A stretch of DNA of 64,000 nt from Frigidibacter sp037095735 (GCF_037095735.1 NZ_JBAWKD010000007.1:105198-169197), one strand, 5' to 3'; counted from the first letter of the stretch, positions 8,208 to 17,483 are shown. Notes: generated by a model not told the origin, from the sequence alone. A program made the numbers and translations.

Positions 8208-10358
8208 ATAGACCTCGCGCAGCAGGTCGAGCACCTCGCGTCCGATCCAGGCGTCCGACGACCGCTCGCCGACATTCCGCATGATCTCTTGCGCATAGCG
8301 CCAGTCGGCCGTGCCGAAGGTCTCGATCAGCTTGAAGCAGACCTCCTGCAGCGACCGGGGATCCGCCCCGCGTTCGGCGAAGTAGGGGTAATCCTCGCCG
8401 AGATAGTGCAGGTTGTCGCCTTCGTCCTTGTCGCAGACGATGACCGCACCGGACCGCGCGGCGTTGAAGGCCTTCGTGAAGGGCTTCTGGCCGTCGATGC
8501 CGCGGCGCCGACGGACTGCGTAATGGGCATTGTAATGGGTCAGTTGGTCGAGCCAAGCGTCGTTGACATTCTTGGTGTCGACGGCGTGGACATCGATGAG
8601 CCCTTCATGGTGCTCGGGAAGGGCCGTATTTGCCAGCTCGCCGAAATAACCGATCCGCGGCCTGTCGAAATGTTCTCCAGAGGGCCGGATCCTCGGGTCG
8701 GCATGGTGCGTCACCATGTGGACGTGCCCGACCTCGCGCTGGTAGCGATAGATGCGGTAGGCCTGCAGGCTGCAGGCGATGATCCCGTCGCAGGGGATCT
8801 CGATGACCTTGCGGTGATCCATGTCGACCGGGTCCAGGAAGACGGCGTCGTTCCGCTGTCGCAGATCTGCAAGCTGCTCCGCCGGCAGGCGCTCGATGGA
8901 CCGCTTGTGGACGATCACAAGCGAGTCGCGCACCGTGGCGGGATCCGCCGACACCTCGACAGAGACACTGCCGCCGATCTGCGACCGCAGGATGTCGGCC
9001 AGCTGGAAGACCCGCATCCTCGTAGAGCCGAAAGCCTTCGACGCCTCGTCGTAAAGCAGCGTGATCCGTCGATCGGACGACCGGCTGATGCGGGTCGTCG
9101 CCATCGGCTTGTGGGGCAGCTTGGCGAAGTAATGGTTGCGCCGTGAGGTGCCGAGACAGGAGGGCAGGACCTTGGGCAGCGTGTCGAGCTTTTCCGCGAC
9201 GTAGGGCAGGCTCAGCTGATCGCGCTTGGTGCGCGTGGTGATTTCATGCCACCAGGCATCGGCGAAGGCGATCATGCGGGGGGTGTTGTGACGCCGCCAG
9301 ATGAAGGAGGCTTCGAAGAGACCGCAGCGGAACCCCAGCCCTTCGTCCTCGTAGGCCGTGACCTGCGCGATCGGCGCCTCGAGCCCGATCTTGCCCATCC
9401 GGACCACCGCCCATGCCTCTTCCGCGATGGTGCCGCGCTCTGGGTGGCGCCACATCACGAAGTCCTCGTGCAGCAACCATTTGCGCACGAAGGCTTCGAT
9501 CCGCCCCCATAGGACGGTGTTGGCATCCACGAACATCGAGGCGTCGAATTCGGAGAGGTACAGGTGGGGGCGGACCTTGTAGCGCTTGGCGGAAAGGTTC
9601 CCGTCGTCCGCAAGCGGTTCGCACTTGATGACCGTCCAGCCGGCGGGCGAGATGTCCTGATCGGTGAAACACAGGAAGCTGAGGTTCGGGTCATGGGACA
9701 TGACCGGGGGAAGATCCTCGAAAGGTCCGAACAGGGTCGTGTAGATGGCGACCCGCTGCGGCAATTGCCCGAGATCCGGTCCCGACACCCGCGGCATCGC
9801 AGGATCAGGGTGCCTTTCCCAGCCATAGAGGTCCGAAACGATCTCGGGCCATTCGACCTCGTCAAGGTCGGTCCGGGCCGCAAGCGATGCCAGCTCGGCC
9901 CGAGCGGCGCGGAAGCCTTCGGACGACACCCGCGCCATCGCTGCCGCCAGCTCGGCATCCGGGTTCGGAGGTTCGGGTGGCGGCGCGGTCAGTGTGGCGA
10001 CCACTGCCGGCACCTTGCGCTGGGGCGTGTTCTCGGGCACGGCCGCGAAACGCCTGGGGTCCAGCCGTTCTGCCTTCTCGCGCAGGCGGGTGGCGAGCTT
10101 TTCCGGCAGCACGCCCTCGAGGCTGGCAAGCGACTTGTAGAGGCGGCTCTTGTGCTTGCGGGTCAGCTGGGCTGTTGGGCGGCTTCGCGCGTCGGTGAGC
10201 TTGCCCCGCAGGTCCTCGACGAGCCGATCCTGCTTTTCGAGATGACGGGCGACGTTGAGATATTCCCGCAGCAGCCGGTCACGCTGCAATGTCACGTGCT
10301 CGAGCTGCTCGCTGGCCTTGAAGACGTCCTCGATGGCGTCGCCGGTCTTTTTCGTCAT
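8193..10358 (-). CDS. Large glycan-cluster protein: coiled coil + DUF616 + C-terminal glycosyltransferase-like domain
   Basis: A 721-residue protein. Residues about 8-60 are heptad-like and charged (predicted coiled coil), and 105-135 are Pro-rich. A DUF616 domain starts at 202 (RVAIYTTLFGPFEDLPP) and includes LCFTDQD, KRYKVRPHLYL and MFVDANTVLW, with D278 in the conserved position. From about 430 a second alpha/beta domain begins (RITLLYDEASKAFGSTRMRVFQLADIL), continues with VIVHKRS and ends near 715; it resembles GT-B folds that find a polymer or sugar nucleotide, but I cannot place it in a family. The start ATG follows GAGGACAG. It is divergent from the GT2-GT4 gene. The same DUF616 module occurs alone at 6109-7302. 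Confidence 0.72.
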   Translation of the reverse strand: MTKKTGDAIEDVFKASEQLEHVTLQRDRLLREYLNVARHLEKQDRLVEDLRGKLTDARSRPTAQLTRKHKSRLYKSLASLEGVLPEKLATRLREKAERLDPRRFAAVPENTPQRKVPAVVATLTAPPPEPPNPDAELAAAMARVSSEGFRAARAELASLAARTDLDEVEWPEIVSDLYGWERHPDPAMPRVSGPDLGQLPQRVAIYTTLFGPFEDLPPVMSHDPNLSFLCFTDQDISPAGWTVIKCEPLADDGNLSAKRYKVRPHLYLSEFDASMFVDANTVLWGRIEAFVRKWLLHEDFVMWRHPERGTIAEEAWAVVRMGKIGLEAPIAQVTAYEDEGLGFRCGLFEASFIWRRHNTPRMIAFADAWWHEITTRTKRDQLSLPYVAEKLDTLPKVLPSCLGTSRRNHYFAKLPHKPMATTRISRSSDRRITLLYDEASKAFGSTRMRVFQLADILRSQIGGSVSVEVSADPATVRDSLVIVHKRSIERLPAEQLADLRQRNDAVFLDPVDMDHRKVIEIPCDGIIACSLQAYRIYRYQREVGHVHMVTHHADPRIRPSGEHFDRPRIGYFGELANTALPEHHEGLIDVHAVDTKNVNDAWLDQLTHYNAHYAVRRRRGIDGQKPFTKAFNAARSGAVIVCDKDEGDNLHYLGEDYPYFAERGADPRSLQEVCFKLIETFGTADWRYAQEIMRNVGERSSDAWIGREVLDLLREVYGPDV

Positions 10359-10579
10359 CTGTCCTCGCGCAGTCGCTGGCCCCTCTCGGATGCGCCGGAA
10401 CAGGCGGCGGGGCGGGTCGTCGAAGGCCGAATAACAGCCTTCGCGCGCTGCGAGAAGCGTCTGTTGGACCGATCCCTGGTCCCGCCGCGATTCGGAGGCC
10501 GACAGGGGGGTCGCTTGCCAGCAACTTGAGCTGCGGATACATCAGGCAGGCAATTCAGGTTTCGGGAAGAGGGTCGACC

Positions 10580-12739
10580 ATGGGTCTGCGGAGACAGTTT
10601 CGCAAGCTGAAGTCCTACCTCTCGAAGCGGAACGCCGGGCCGGACCGCAAGCCGCGGCGGCGGACGCTGGAGGCTTTCGCGGCAGGGAATTTCAGCTGCG
10701 ATGTGATCGTGCCGGTGCACAACGCGCTTGAGGATGTGCAGCGCTGCCTTGCGTCGCTGGCAGCCCACCCGGGCCGCTTCCCGCCCCGCGTGATCGTCGT
10801 CAATGACGGTTCGGATGCCGAGACCTCGGAGTGGTTGCGCAGTTTCGTCGCGCAGGCTCCACGGTCGGGCGGAACCAGCTTCGAGCTGATCGACCATGCG
10901 CGGAACGTCGGCTATACCAAGGCTGTGAATGCCGGATTGCGCCGCGGCACCGGTGATTTTGTCGTGACCCTGAACAGCGACACGATCGTCACGGAGGGCT
11001 GGGTCGAGGGGCTTATCCGCTGCATGATCGCCGACCGGACGCGCGGGATCGTCGGGCCGCTTTCGAACGCGGCAAGCTGGCAGAACGTGCCGCGCCTTTA
11101 CGCGGCCGACGGCAGCTATGCGATCAACGCACTCCCCGAGGGCATGACGGCGGATCAGATGGCGGAGCTCGTGCGCCGATCGAGCGCCCGTTGCTATCCG
11201 GAAGCTCACTTCGTCAACGGGTTCTGCTTCATGATCTCGCGCGCGGTGATCCGGAAGATCGGCATCCTGGACGAACGGACCTTCCCGCAGGGTTACGGGG
11301 AAGAGAACGACCTCTGCATCCGCGCGGCGAAGGCGGGCTTCACCCTCGCCTATGCCGACGACGTCTATGTCTTCCATGCGAAATCCAAGAGCTTCGGGTC
11401 GGAGCGGCGCAAGACGCTGTCGAAAGCGGGCAACCTTGCACTTCGGGCGAAGCACGGCGAGAAGCACTTCCTGGACCTCGTCGCCCGGTCGAAGGAGACC
11501 GCGCCGATGGACGCGGTTCGGCGCCGCGTCGAGGCGGCGCTGGTGCGGGCCGGTGCGGTCGCGGGCGTGACCGCGGCCGACTGGGCGCGATCCGCGGATG
11601 GCCTGATGGGGCAGCGCATCCTTTTCCTGCTGCCGGTCAAGGGCGGCGGCGGTGGCGCGCATTCGGTCATCCAGGAAGTGACGGCGATGCGGCGGATGGG
11701 CGTGGAGGCGAGGGTTGCCGTTCGGCAGAACGCGATCGAGCGGCTGCGCCAGCAATACAGCGACATTCCGGAAAATGCCGAGCTCTTCGTCGGCATCGAC
11801 GATGACACCGTCGTCGAGATCGGCGGAGGGTTCGATATCGTCGTGGCGACGATCTTCAGTTCGGCCCGATTGCTGCGTGACATCGTGGCGGCCCACCCGC
11901 ATGTCCGGCCAGCCTATTACGTTCAGGACTATGAGCCGATGTTCTTCGAGCAGGGCACCGATCGCTGGCAGGAAGCGCACGAGTCCTATGCGCTGGTGCC
12001 GAACACCCTGCTTTTCGCCAAGACGGACTGGCTCTGCCGGACGGTCTCCGAGAGCCATGGCGTTCCGGTGCATCGCGTGAAGGCGAGCATCGACCATGCG
12101 TGCTACCGCCCGGGCGTCAAGCAGAAGCGCGATGGCGGACAGTTCAACATCTCGGCGATGATCCGGCCGAACACGCCGCGCCGTGGCGCCGCCGAGACGA
12201 TGGCTGCATTGGCCCGGCTGAAGTCGCGGTTCGGCGAGGCCCTGGAGATCCGGATATTCGGGTGCACGGATCAGGCGATGGCGGAGCACGGGCTGGCACG
12301 CGAGTTCGAGCTGCGCAACCTTGGCATCCTGACCCGGACGGAGGTCGCCAAGGTGCTGGGCTGGAGCGACCTGTTCATCGACATGTCGACCTATCAGGCC
12401 TTCGGGCGAACCGGCCTCGAGGCCATGGCCTGCGGGGCCGTCGCGGCGGTTCCGCGCGAGGGTGGTGCCGATGAGTACGCTGTCGATGGCGTGAACGCGA
12501 TCGTGCTCGACACCAGTGATCTCGAGGCCTGCGTGTCGAAGATCACGGCGCATCTCGAGGACCCGGCGGGTCTGCGCGCGATGCAGGTCGAGGCACTGAA
12601 GACGGCGATCGGATATTCGACGCATGCGGCGGCGCTGAGCGAGCTGATGCTTTTCGGGCAGTGGGGCGCGCAGGTCCCTGAGGCGCGGATCATCCCCGGT
12701 CCGGATGCCGAGGGCGTCTCTGCGGCCAGAAGCGCGTGA
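10580..12739 (+). CDS. Bifunctional glycosyltransferase: GT2 domain + GT4-like domain
   Basis: A 719-residue protein with two transferase domains. The N-terminal GT2 (about 40-300) has DVIVPVHNALEDVQRCL, VVNDGSD at 74-79, LNSDTIV at 131-137, GPLSNAASWQNVP, FVNGFCFMISR and GYGEENDLCIRAAKAG. The GT4-like GT-B domain begins near 345 with ILFLLPVKGGGGGAHSV. It has the donor-site block YQAFGRTGLEAMACGAVAAVP near 600-620 and ends with GGADEYAVDGVNAIVLD. Such fusions add two successive sugars to one acceptor in surface polysaccharide assembly. I prefer ATG 10580, behind AAGAGGG, to a TTG 54 bp upstream. Confidence 0.88.
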   Translation: MGLRRQFRKLKSYLSKRNAGPDRKPRRRTLEAFAAGNFSCDVIVPVHNALEDVQRCLASLAAHPGRFPPRVIVVNDGSDAETSEWLRSFVAQAPRSGGTSFELIDHARNVGYTKAVNAGLRRGTGDFVVTLNSDTIVTEGWVEGLIRCMIADRTRGIVGPLSNAASWQNVPRLYAADGSYAINALPEGMTADQMAELVRRSSARCYPEAHFVNGFCFMISRAVIRKIGILDERTFPQGYGEENDLCIRAAKAGFTLAYADDVYVFHAKSKSFGSERRKTLSKAGNLALRAKHGEKHFLDLVARSKETAPMDAVRRRVEAALVRAGAVAGVTAADWARSADGLMGQRILFLLPVKGGGGGAHSVIQEVTAMRRMGVEARVAVRQNAIERLRQQYSDIPENAELFVGIDDDTVVEIGGGFDIVVATIFSSARLLRDIVAAHPHVRPAYYVQDYEPMFFEQGTDRWQEAHESYALVPNTLLFAKTDWLCRTVSESHGVPVHRVKASIDHACYRPGVKQKRDGGQFNISAMIRPNTPRRGAAETMAALARLKSRFGEALEIRIFGCTDQAMAEHGLAREFELRNLGILTRTEVAKVLGWSDLFIDMSTYQAFGRTGLEAMACGAVAAVPREGGADEYAVDGVNAIVLDTSDLEACVSKITAHLEDPAGLRAMQVEALKTAIGYSTHAAALSELMLFGQWGAQVPEARIIPGPDAEGVSAARSA

Positions 12740-12776
12740 GGTCTGGCGCGGAGAGATCAGTGCGAAGGGCGCGGCG

Positions 12777-13583
12777 ATGAAGCGGGACAAGAAAATGCGC
12801 GGCTTGAAGCGCCTCTGGTTCTTCTGGCGCAAGCCGGAACCGCCGCCGCCGCCCGCGCCTGAGCCGCCGGCGCCCGTGGTCGATCCCGCGATCGCCGAAC
12901 TCGTCGACGCCGGCACGGACACCGTGATCGAGGTCGGCGCCAAGATCCGGATCAAGGGCAGGATCACCGGCAATCGCAACCGGCTGATCGTCGGCGACGC
13001 GCATGCGGCCTCGACGCTGACCATCCTCATCAATGGCGATGACAATGTCCTCGAGCTCGGCCGCGGCTGCATCACCAAGGACACCTACATCTCGATCGGC
13101 AACCATGTGCCGGCCAGTGGCTGTTCGGTCACCGTGGGCAGCGGCACCAGCTTCGAGCCGCAGTGCAAGATCCTGGCGCCGAACCACGGCAACATCGTTC
13201 GTATCGGCTCGAACTGCCTGATATCGAACACGATCACCTTCAGGGCAGGGGACTCGCCGCATCTCATCTTCGACCGCGAGACCGGCGAATATCTGGACCG
13301 CACCGAAGGGCTCTTCATCGGCGATCACGTCTGGGTCGGCGAGCGGTCCTATGTCACCAAGCGCGCGACGGTCCCCGATGGCTGCATCGTCGCGGCCTGT
13401 GCCGTGGTCACCAAGCGCTTCGACGAGACCAACACGGTTCTGGCCGGCAATCCCGCGAAGGTGGTGAAGCACAACGTGGAATGGGTGCGGAACCGGACAA
13501 AGATCGCGCCCGGGTCCGTGCATGACGAAGCGCTGAAGCGCTTCCGTCGCGAGGTTTCAAGCAGGGCCAAGGACCCGGAGTGA
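12777..13583 (+). CDS. Left-handed beta-helix (hexapeptide) acyltransferase
   Basis: A 268-residue protein with a basic N-terminus and a Pro-rich spacer (about 20-40), then repeated hexapeptide-like units such as IEVGAKIRIKGRITGNRNRLIVGD and ISIGNHVPASGCSVTVG. It ends in the typical block FIGDHVWVGERSYVTKRATVPDGCIVAACAVVTKRF with VLAGNPAKVVK. This is the trimeric LbH fold of O- and N-acetyltransferases. In this cluster it probably acetylates the glycan or a sugar precursor. The chosen ATG lies 38 bp after the GT2-GT4 stop, behind GAAGGG; an upstream ATG at 12705 would overlap that gene by 35 bp. Confidence 0.85.
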   Translation: MKRDKKMRGLKRLWFFWRKPEPPPPPAPEPPAPVVDPAIAELVDAGTDTVIEVGAKIRIKGRITGNRNRLIVGDAHAASTLTILINGDDNVLELGRGCITKDTYISIGNHVPASGCSVTVGSGTSFEPQCKILAPNHGNIVRIGSNCLISNTITFRAGDSPHLIFDRETGEYLDRTEGLFIGDHVWVGERSYVTKRATVPDGCIVAACAVVTKRFDETNTVLAGNPAKVVKHNVEWVRNRTKIAPGSVHDEALKRFRREVSSRAKDPE

Positions 13584-13590
13584 GTCCGGG
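13574..13590. terminator. Short hairpin at a convergent gene junction
   Basis: CCCGGA and TCCGGG (6 bp each) flank GTGAG, so the stop codon of the acyltransferase lies in the loop. The downstream methyltransferase gene ends 4 bp further on the other strand. The layout is the same as at 8184-8207. Confidence 0.4.
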
Positions 13591-13593
13591 CGG

Positions 13594-14598
13594 TCAGGTC
13601 TCTGGCCGCAGTTCGCGTTTGGCGATGATCTGGCGCAGGCTTTCCTTGCGACGCTCGGGCAGCCAGGGCAGCACGGCAAGCGCGAGGCGCGCGGTGCCTC
13701 GGTGCAGGGCGGTCCGAAGCGGCTTGCGCAGCAATCGACGGGCGACCTGCAGGTTTTCCTTCAGCGCGCGATGTTCGGAACGCAGGCGCAGATGCTCGGG
13801 CTCCAGCTTTGAGAGCTTGTCGCGTAGGCTTGCCAGCCGGGCGCCGTCCGCCTCGAGTTGCTTGCCGGTCTCGCGCGCCTGTCGGCTGAACGTGACCGCC
13901 TGGGTTGCCCGCACGTAAGCCTCGCTGGCCGCGAAGAAGAAGTCGTTGACCAGCGCTTCTCCGTCGGGCGTGGCGACCATTTCGCGCAGTCGGGCGATCG
14001 TCGCGGTCTGCGGCTCGCCCCAGAACAGGACCCCGAGGCCGTGTTGGTAGGTGAAGTTGAGCCCGGGGTGGGTCTGCCGCAGTTCGGCCCAGTAACGATA
14101 GACGCCGAAGTCGCGGTCACGCACCTCGGTGTCGTGGAACAGGACGATGGCGCTTGGGGCGAGCTTGGGGATCCAGCTTTCGAAATCCTCGCGCACGTCC
14201 TCGTAGAAATGGCGGCCATCGACATGCAGCAGGTCGACGCTCCCGTCCTCGATATCCGCAAGCGCCTCGGCGAAGGTCTTTCTCAGCAGCGCGCTAAATC
14301 CTGCGTAGCCTTCATTGGCTTTCGAGACGTGATCATGGACCGTGGATTCGTAATGCCCGGCATGTTCGTCACCCTGCCAGGTGTCGACCGCGTAGCAACG
14401 GGTCGGCAGGCCGGCTTCGACGACGGCCTGACAGAAGGCGAAATAGGAGAAGCCGTAATGGCTGCCGAGTTCGACGATCGTGCTGGGACGTGCGGCCTTG
14501 ACGATCCAGTTGGCAAAGGGGCCGTGGCGGGTCCATGCCGTCGTGGGCGGTACATAGGTCGGCGCGTCGAATGACTGGCCAAGGAATGACAGTGCCAT
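13594..14598 (-). CDS. Class I SAM-dependent methyltransferase with C-terminal coiled coil (Methyltransf_24 type)
   Basis: A 334-residue protein. SAM-binding motif I is IVELGSHYGFSYFAF near 40-55; an acidic VDTWQGDEHAG follows, then DLLHVDGRHFYEDVREDFESWIPKL and IVLFHDTEVRD. This pattern is typical of Methyltransf_24 enzymes in polysaccharide clusters. Residues from about 235 form a heptad-rich segment (EADGARLASLRDKLSKLEPEHLRLRSEHRALK, split here as one helix) and a basic C-terminus. It probably methylates a sugar of the exported glycan and may cap chain growth. ATG 14598 fits the fold better than a start 57 bp upstream. Confidence 0.8.
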   Translation of the reverse strand: MALSFLGQSFDAPTYVPPTTAWTRHGPFANWIVKAARPSTIVELGSHYGFSYFAFCQAVVEAGLPTRCYAVDTWQGDEHAGHYESTVHDHVSKANEGYAGFSALLRKTFAEALADIEDGSVDLLHVDGRHFYEDVREDFESWIPKLAPSAIVLFHDTEVRDRDFGVYRYWAELRQTHPGLNFTYQHGLGVLFWGEPQTATIARLREMVATPDGEALVNDFFFAASEAYVRATQAVTFSRQARETGKQLEADGARLASLRDKLSKLEPEHLRLRSEHRALKENLQVARRLLRKPLRTALHRGTARLALAVLPWLPERRKESLRQIIAKRELRPET

Positions 14599-14887
14599 CG
14601 GAAGTCCCCATCGTCCAATGCAGCCTGACCGACCCGTTGCCGCGGACGGTCGCATCCGGTTCTTCTGTCCTGTTCACCGACCGATTGCCAGCGGTTCTTT
14701 TCGCCTGCCCGTGCATTCCTCGCAGGGACGGAGGGCCAATCCGGCCTTTGCCGCGTGATCAGGACCACCTGTTCCTTCCACGGGTTTTTCCTGTGCAGTG
14801 CTTCGGAACTTCCGTCTTTTCCGGCGGCGCTGCGCGGTGCAGGTCTGGGGGACGGAACGCAGTGGCGCAGGGGGCGCGGGGACGGAC

Positions 14888-16138
14888 ATGACTGCCGAGA
14901 AGATCGACACGCTGGTCGTCGGCGCCGGGCAGGCCGGGATCGCGATGAGCGAGCACCTGAGCCGCGAGGGCGTCCCGCATCTGGTGCTCGAGCGCAACCG
15001 CATCGCCGAGGCCTGGCGCAGCCAGCGCTGGGATTCGCTGGTCGCCAACGGCCCGGCCTGGCATGACCGCTTCCCGGGGCTGGCCTTCGACGACATCCCG
15101 CCCGAGAGCTTCCCGGCGAAAGAGCGCATGGCGCGCTATTTCGAGGACTATGCCGCCCAGATCGCCGCGCCGGTCCGCACCGGGGTCGAGGTGACGCGGG
15201 TGCGCCGTTGCGAGGGGCGGCCAGGGTTCACCGTCTCGACCTCGCAGGGCGAGATCGAGGCCCAGCGCGTCGTCGTGGCCACCGGCCCGTTCCAGGTGCC
15301 CTCGGTCCCGAAGATCGTGCCCGAGACCGCGGGGCTCCTGCAGATCCATTCCTCGGCCTACCGCAACCCCGGGCAGCTGCCCGAGGGCGCGGTGCTGGTC
15401 GTGGGGGGCGGGGCCTCGGGCTCGCAGATCGCCGAGGAGCTGCAGCGCGCCGGGCGCCGGGTGTTCCTGTCGATCGGCGAGCATTACCGGCCGCCGCGCG
15501 CCTATCGCCAGCGCGACTACTGCTGGTGGCTGGGGGTGCTGGGCAAGTGGGACGAGTTCCGCCCGCAGGCCAAGAAGCGCCATGTCGCCTTCGCGGTCAG
15601 CGGCTATGACGGCGGCAAGACCGTGGACTTCCGCCGGCTGGGCCATGCCGGGATCACCGTGCTGGGCCTGACCGAAGGCTGTGACGACGGCGTGCTGCGC
15701 ATCGCGGACGATCTGGCCGCCAACATCGCAGAGGGCGACCGCGCCTATCTCGAGGTGCTGGCCGAGGCCGATGCCTATGTCGCGCGCAACGGGCTGGACC
15801 TGCCGCCCGAGCCCGAGGCCTGGGAGATGCTGCCCGACCCGGCCTGCATCCGCGCGCCGTTGCGCAGCCTCGACCTCGCGGCGGAGGGCGTCGGCACGAT
15901 CATCTGGGCGACGGGCTTCCGCTTCGACTTCGGCTGGCTGCAGGTCGCGGCCTTCGACGAGACCGGGCAGCCGCTGCATCGCCGCGGGATCTCGGCCGAG
16001 CCGGGGGTCTATTTCCTGGGCCTGCCGGAGCTGACCAACCGCGCCTCGTCCTTCATCTACGGCTGCTATTACGACGCGAAATACATCGCGACCCATATCG
16101 GGGTGCAGCGGATGTATGTCGCCTACGAAAAGACCTGA
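14888..16138 (+). CDS. Flavin-containing monooxygenase-like NAD(P)/FAD oxidoreductase
   Basis: A 416-residue flavoprotein. The FAD-binding Rossmann motif VVGAGQAGIAMSEHL is near residue 10, the FMO-like RSQRWDSLVANGPAWHDRFPG near 42, VVVATGPFQVPSVPK near 135, and the NADPH-binding VVGGGASGSQIAEEL near 170. The order matches class B flavin monooxygenases and the CzcO-like group, which hydroxylate or oxygenate N, S or carbonyl groups. It leads a plus-strand group with a RidA-like protein and a DUF1028 protein. RidA proteins often hydrolyse imines released by amine oxidation, so an amine or N-heterocycle is a plausible substrate. The ATG at 14888 has GGGGACGG upstream. Confidence 0.85.
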   Translation: MTAEKIDTLVVGAGQAGIAMSEHLSREGVPHLVLERNRIAEAWRSQRWDSLVANGPAWHDRFPGLAFDDIPPESFPAKERMARYFEDYAAQIAAPVRTGVEVTRVRRCEGRPGFTVSTSQGEIEAQRVVVATGPFQVPSVPKIVPETAGLLQIHSSAYRNPGQLPEGAVLVVGGGASGSQIAEELQRAGRRVFLSIGEHYRPPRAYRQRDYCWWLGVLGKWDEFRPQAKKRHVAFAVSGYDGGKTVDFRRLGHAGITVLGLTEGCDDGVLRIADDLAANIAEGDRAYLEVLAEADAYVARNGLDLPPEPEAWEMLPDPACIRAPLRSLDLAAEGVGTIIWATGFRFDFGWLQVAAFDETGQPLHRRGISAEPGVYFLGLPELTNRASSFIYGCYYDAKYIATHIGVQRMYVAYEKT

Positions 16139-16245
16139 CCGCGCCGCGGCGTTCCGCGCGGCCGGCGACGCCGGCGCTGGAATGCCGCGGAAACTTCGGC
16201 ATGATCGCCGCGTCCGACCCATCCCCGAGCCAGAAAGACCGACCC

Positions 16246-16662
16246 ATGGCGCATTACCGGCACCGCAAGTTCAACACCAAGGACACCTATCCCGAGCAGC
16301 GGCTCGACAACGACCTGTCGCAGGCGGTGGTCGCCAAGGGCGGGACCACGATCTTCCTGCGCGGCCAGTGCCCGCAGGATCTGGACACCGCGGTGAACCT
16401 TGCCAGCAGCGATCCGGTCGAGCAGACCCACAAGGTGATGCAGAACATCCGCCAGCTGGTCGAGGAATGCGGCGGCCGGATGGAGCATGTGACGAAGCTG
16501 GTCGTCTATCTGACCGACGTGCGCCACCGCGAGCCGGTCTATCGGACCATGGGCGAATACATCAAGGGCGTGTTCCCGGTCTGCACCGGGCTGACCGTCG
16601 TTGCGCTGGCCCGCCCCGAATGGCTGGTCGAGATCGACGCGACCGCGGTGATCCCGGACTGA
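16246..16662 (+). CDS. RidA-superfamily protein (enamine/imine deaminase fold), lacking the usual arginine
   Basis: A 138-residue chorismate-mutase-like trimeric fold of the Rid family: KFNTKDTYPEQRLDNDLSQAVVA, IFLRGQCPQDLDT, VEQTHKVMQNIRQLVEECGG, VTKLVVYLTDVRHR and EIDATAVIPD. In classical RidA the active-site arginine lies just before the ...VEVARLP strand; here the corresponding segment reads FPVCTGLTVVALARPEW with no arginine at that place. This is a feature of the Rid4-7 subgroups found in catabolic operons. ATG 16246 matches the family start; an ATG at 16201 would add 15 residues. The gene is followed by a DUF1028 gene, a recurring pairing. Confidence 0.88.
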   Translation: MAHYRHRKFNTKDTYPEQRLDNDLSQAVVAKGGTTIFLRGQCPQDLDTAVNLASSDPVEQTHKVMQNIRQLVEECGGRMEHVTKLVVYLTDVRHREPVYRTMGEYIKGVFPVCTGLTVVALARPEWLVEIDATAVIPD

Positions 16663-16692
16663 CGCGCCGGCGCGACCGACCAACCGACCGGA

Positions 16693-16708
16693 CGGGCGCC
16701 AGCGCCCG
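16693..16708. terminator. Small hairpin between the RidA-like and DUF1028 genes
   Basis: CGGGCGC and GCGCCCG pair around a CA loop (7-bp stem) in the 91-bp spacer. There is no T-run. It may attenuate transcription or protect upstream mRNA; the functional claim is weak. Confidence 0.3.
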
Positions 16709-16753
16709 CCGGCAATCCCCTGCAAGGGCGGCGCGCGGTGCCGCGGGAGTTCC

Positions 16754-17428
16754 ATGACCTTCTCGATCATCGGCCATTGCCCCGAGAGCGGCCAGTTCGG
16801 CATCGCGATCTCGTCTTCCTCGCCCGCGGTGGCGGCGCGCTGTTCCTTCGCCCGTGCCGGCGTCGGCGCGGTGGCGACTCAGAACGTCACCGATCCGCGG
16901 CTGGGGCCGCAGGCGCTCGACCTGATGGCGCGGGGGGCGCGCGCGGCCGAGGCGCTGGAGATCCTGCGGCGCAACGGTCCGCAGATGGCCTATCGGCAGG
17001 TGCTGGCGGTCGGGACCGATGGGGAGAGCGCGATCCTGTCGGGCAGCCATGTGCTGGGCCAATGGGCCGAGGCGCGCGGGCCCGGCACCGCGGCGGCGGG
17101 CAACCTGCTGGCCGACACCGGGGTGCCCGATGCGATGGTGCGGCGGTTCGCGGCGGCGAGCGGGCCGCTGGGCGCGCGGCTGCTGGCGGCGCTGCGTGCG
17201 GGGCTCGACGCGGGGGGCGAGGCCGGGCCGGTGCATTCGGCGGGGCTTCTGGTCGTCGACCGGCAGAGTTGGCCCTTCGCCGAGCTGCGCATCGACTGGT
17301 CCGAGACCTGCCCGATCGCGGCGCTGGAGCGCGCCTGGGAGGTCTATCATCCGCAGGCCGAGGCCTATGTGACCCGCGCGCTCGATCCCGGGGCGGCGCC
17401 GTCATATGGTGTTCCCGGCGACGAATAG
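16754..17428 (+). CDS. DUF1028 protein (Ntn-hydrolase-like fold)
   Basis: A 224-residue protein that is DUF1028 throughout: MTFSIIGHCPESGQFGIAISSSSPAVAARCSFARAGVGAVATQN at the start (with breaks), then ALEILRRNGPQMAYRQVLAVG, VLGQWAEARGPGTAAAGNLLA, and VHSAGLLVVDRQSWPFAELRIDW. The family has a proteasome-like alpha-beta-beta-alpha fold and no proven reaction. It is commonly found beside RidA homologues and amidases. The start follows GCGGGAG. It is likely cytoplasmic, because no signal peptide is seen. Confidence 0.85.
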   Translation: MTFSIIGHCPESGQFGIAISSSSPAVAARCSFARAGVGAVATQNVTDPRLGPQALDLMARGARAAEALEILRRNGPQMAYRQVLAVGTDGESAILSGSHVLGQWAEARGPGTAAAGNLLADTGVPDAMVRRFAAASGPLGARLLAALRAGLDAGGEAGPVHSAGLLVVDRQSWPFAELRIDWSETCPIAALERAWEVYHPQAEAYVTRALDPGAAPSYGVPGDE

Positions 17429-17483
17429 CTAGCCTTCGCGCACCGGGCGGCGCGGGTTGCGGCCCGGGCAGAGGGGACCCGGA

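Noticed and set aside
10355..13084. Long minus-strand open frame opposite the GT2-GT4 gene
   Set aside because: Composition and lack of motifs indicate a shadow of the plus-strand glycosyltransferase.
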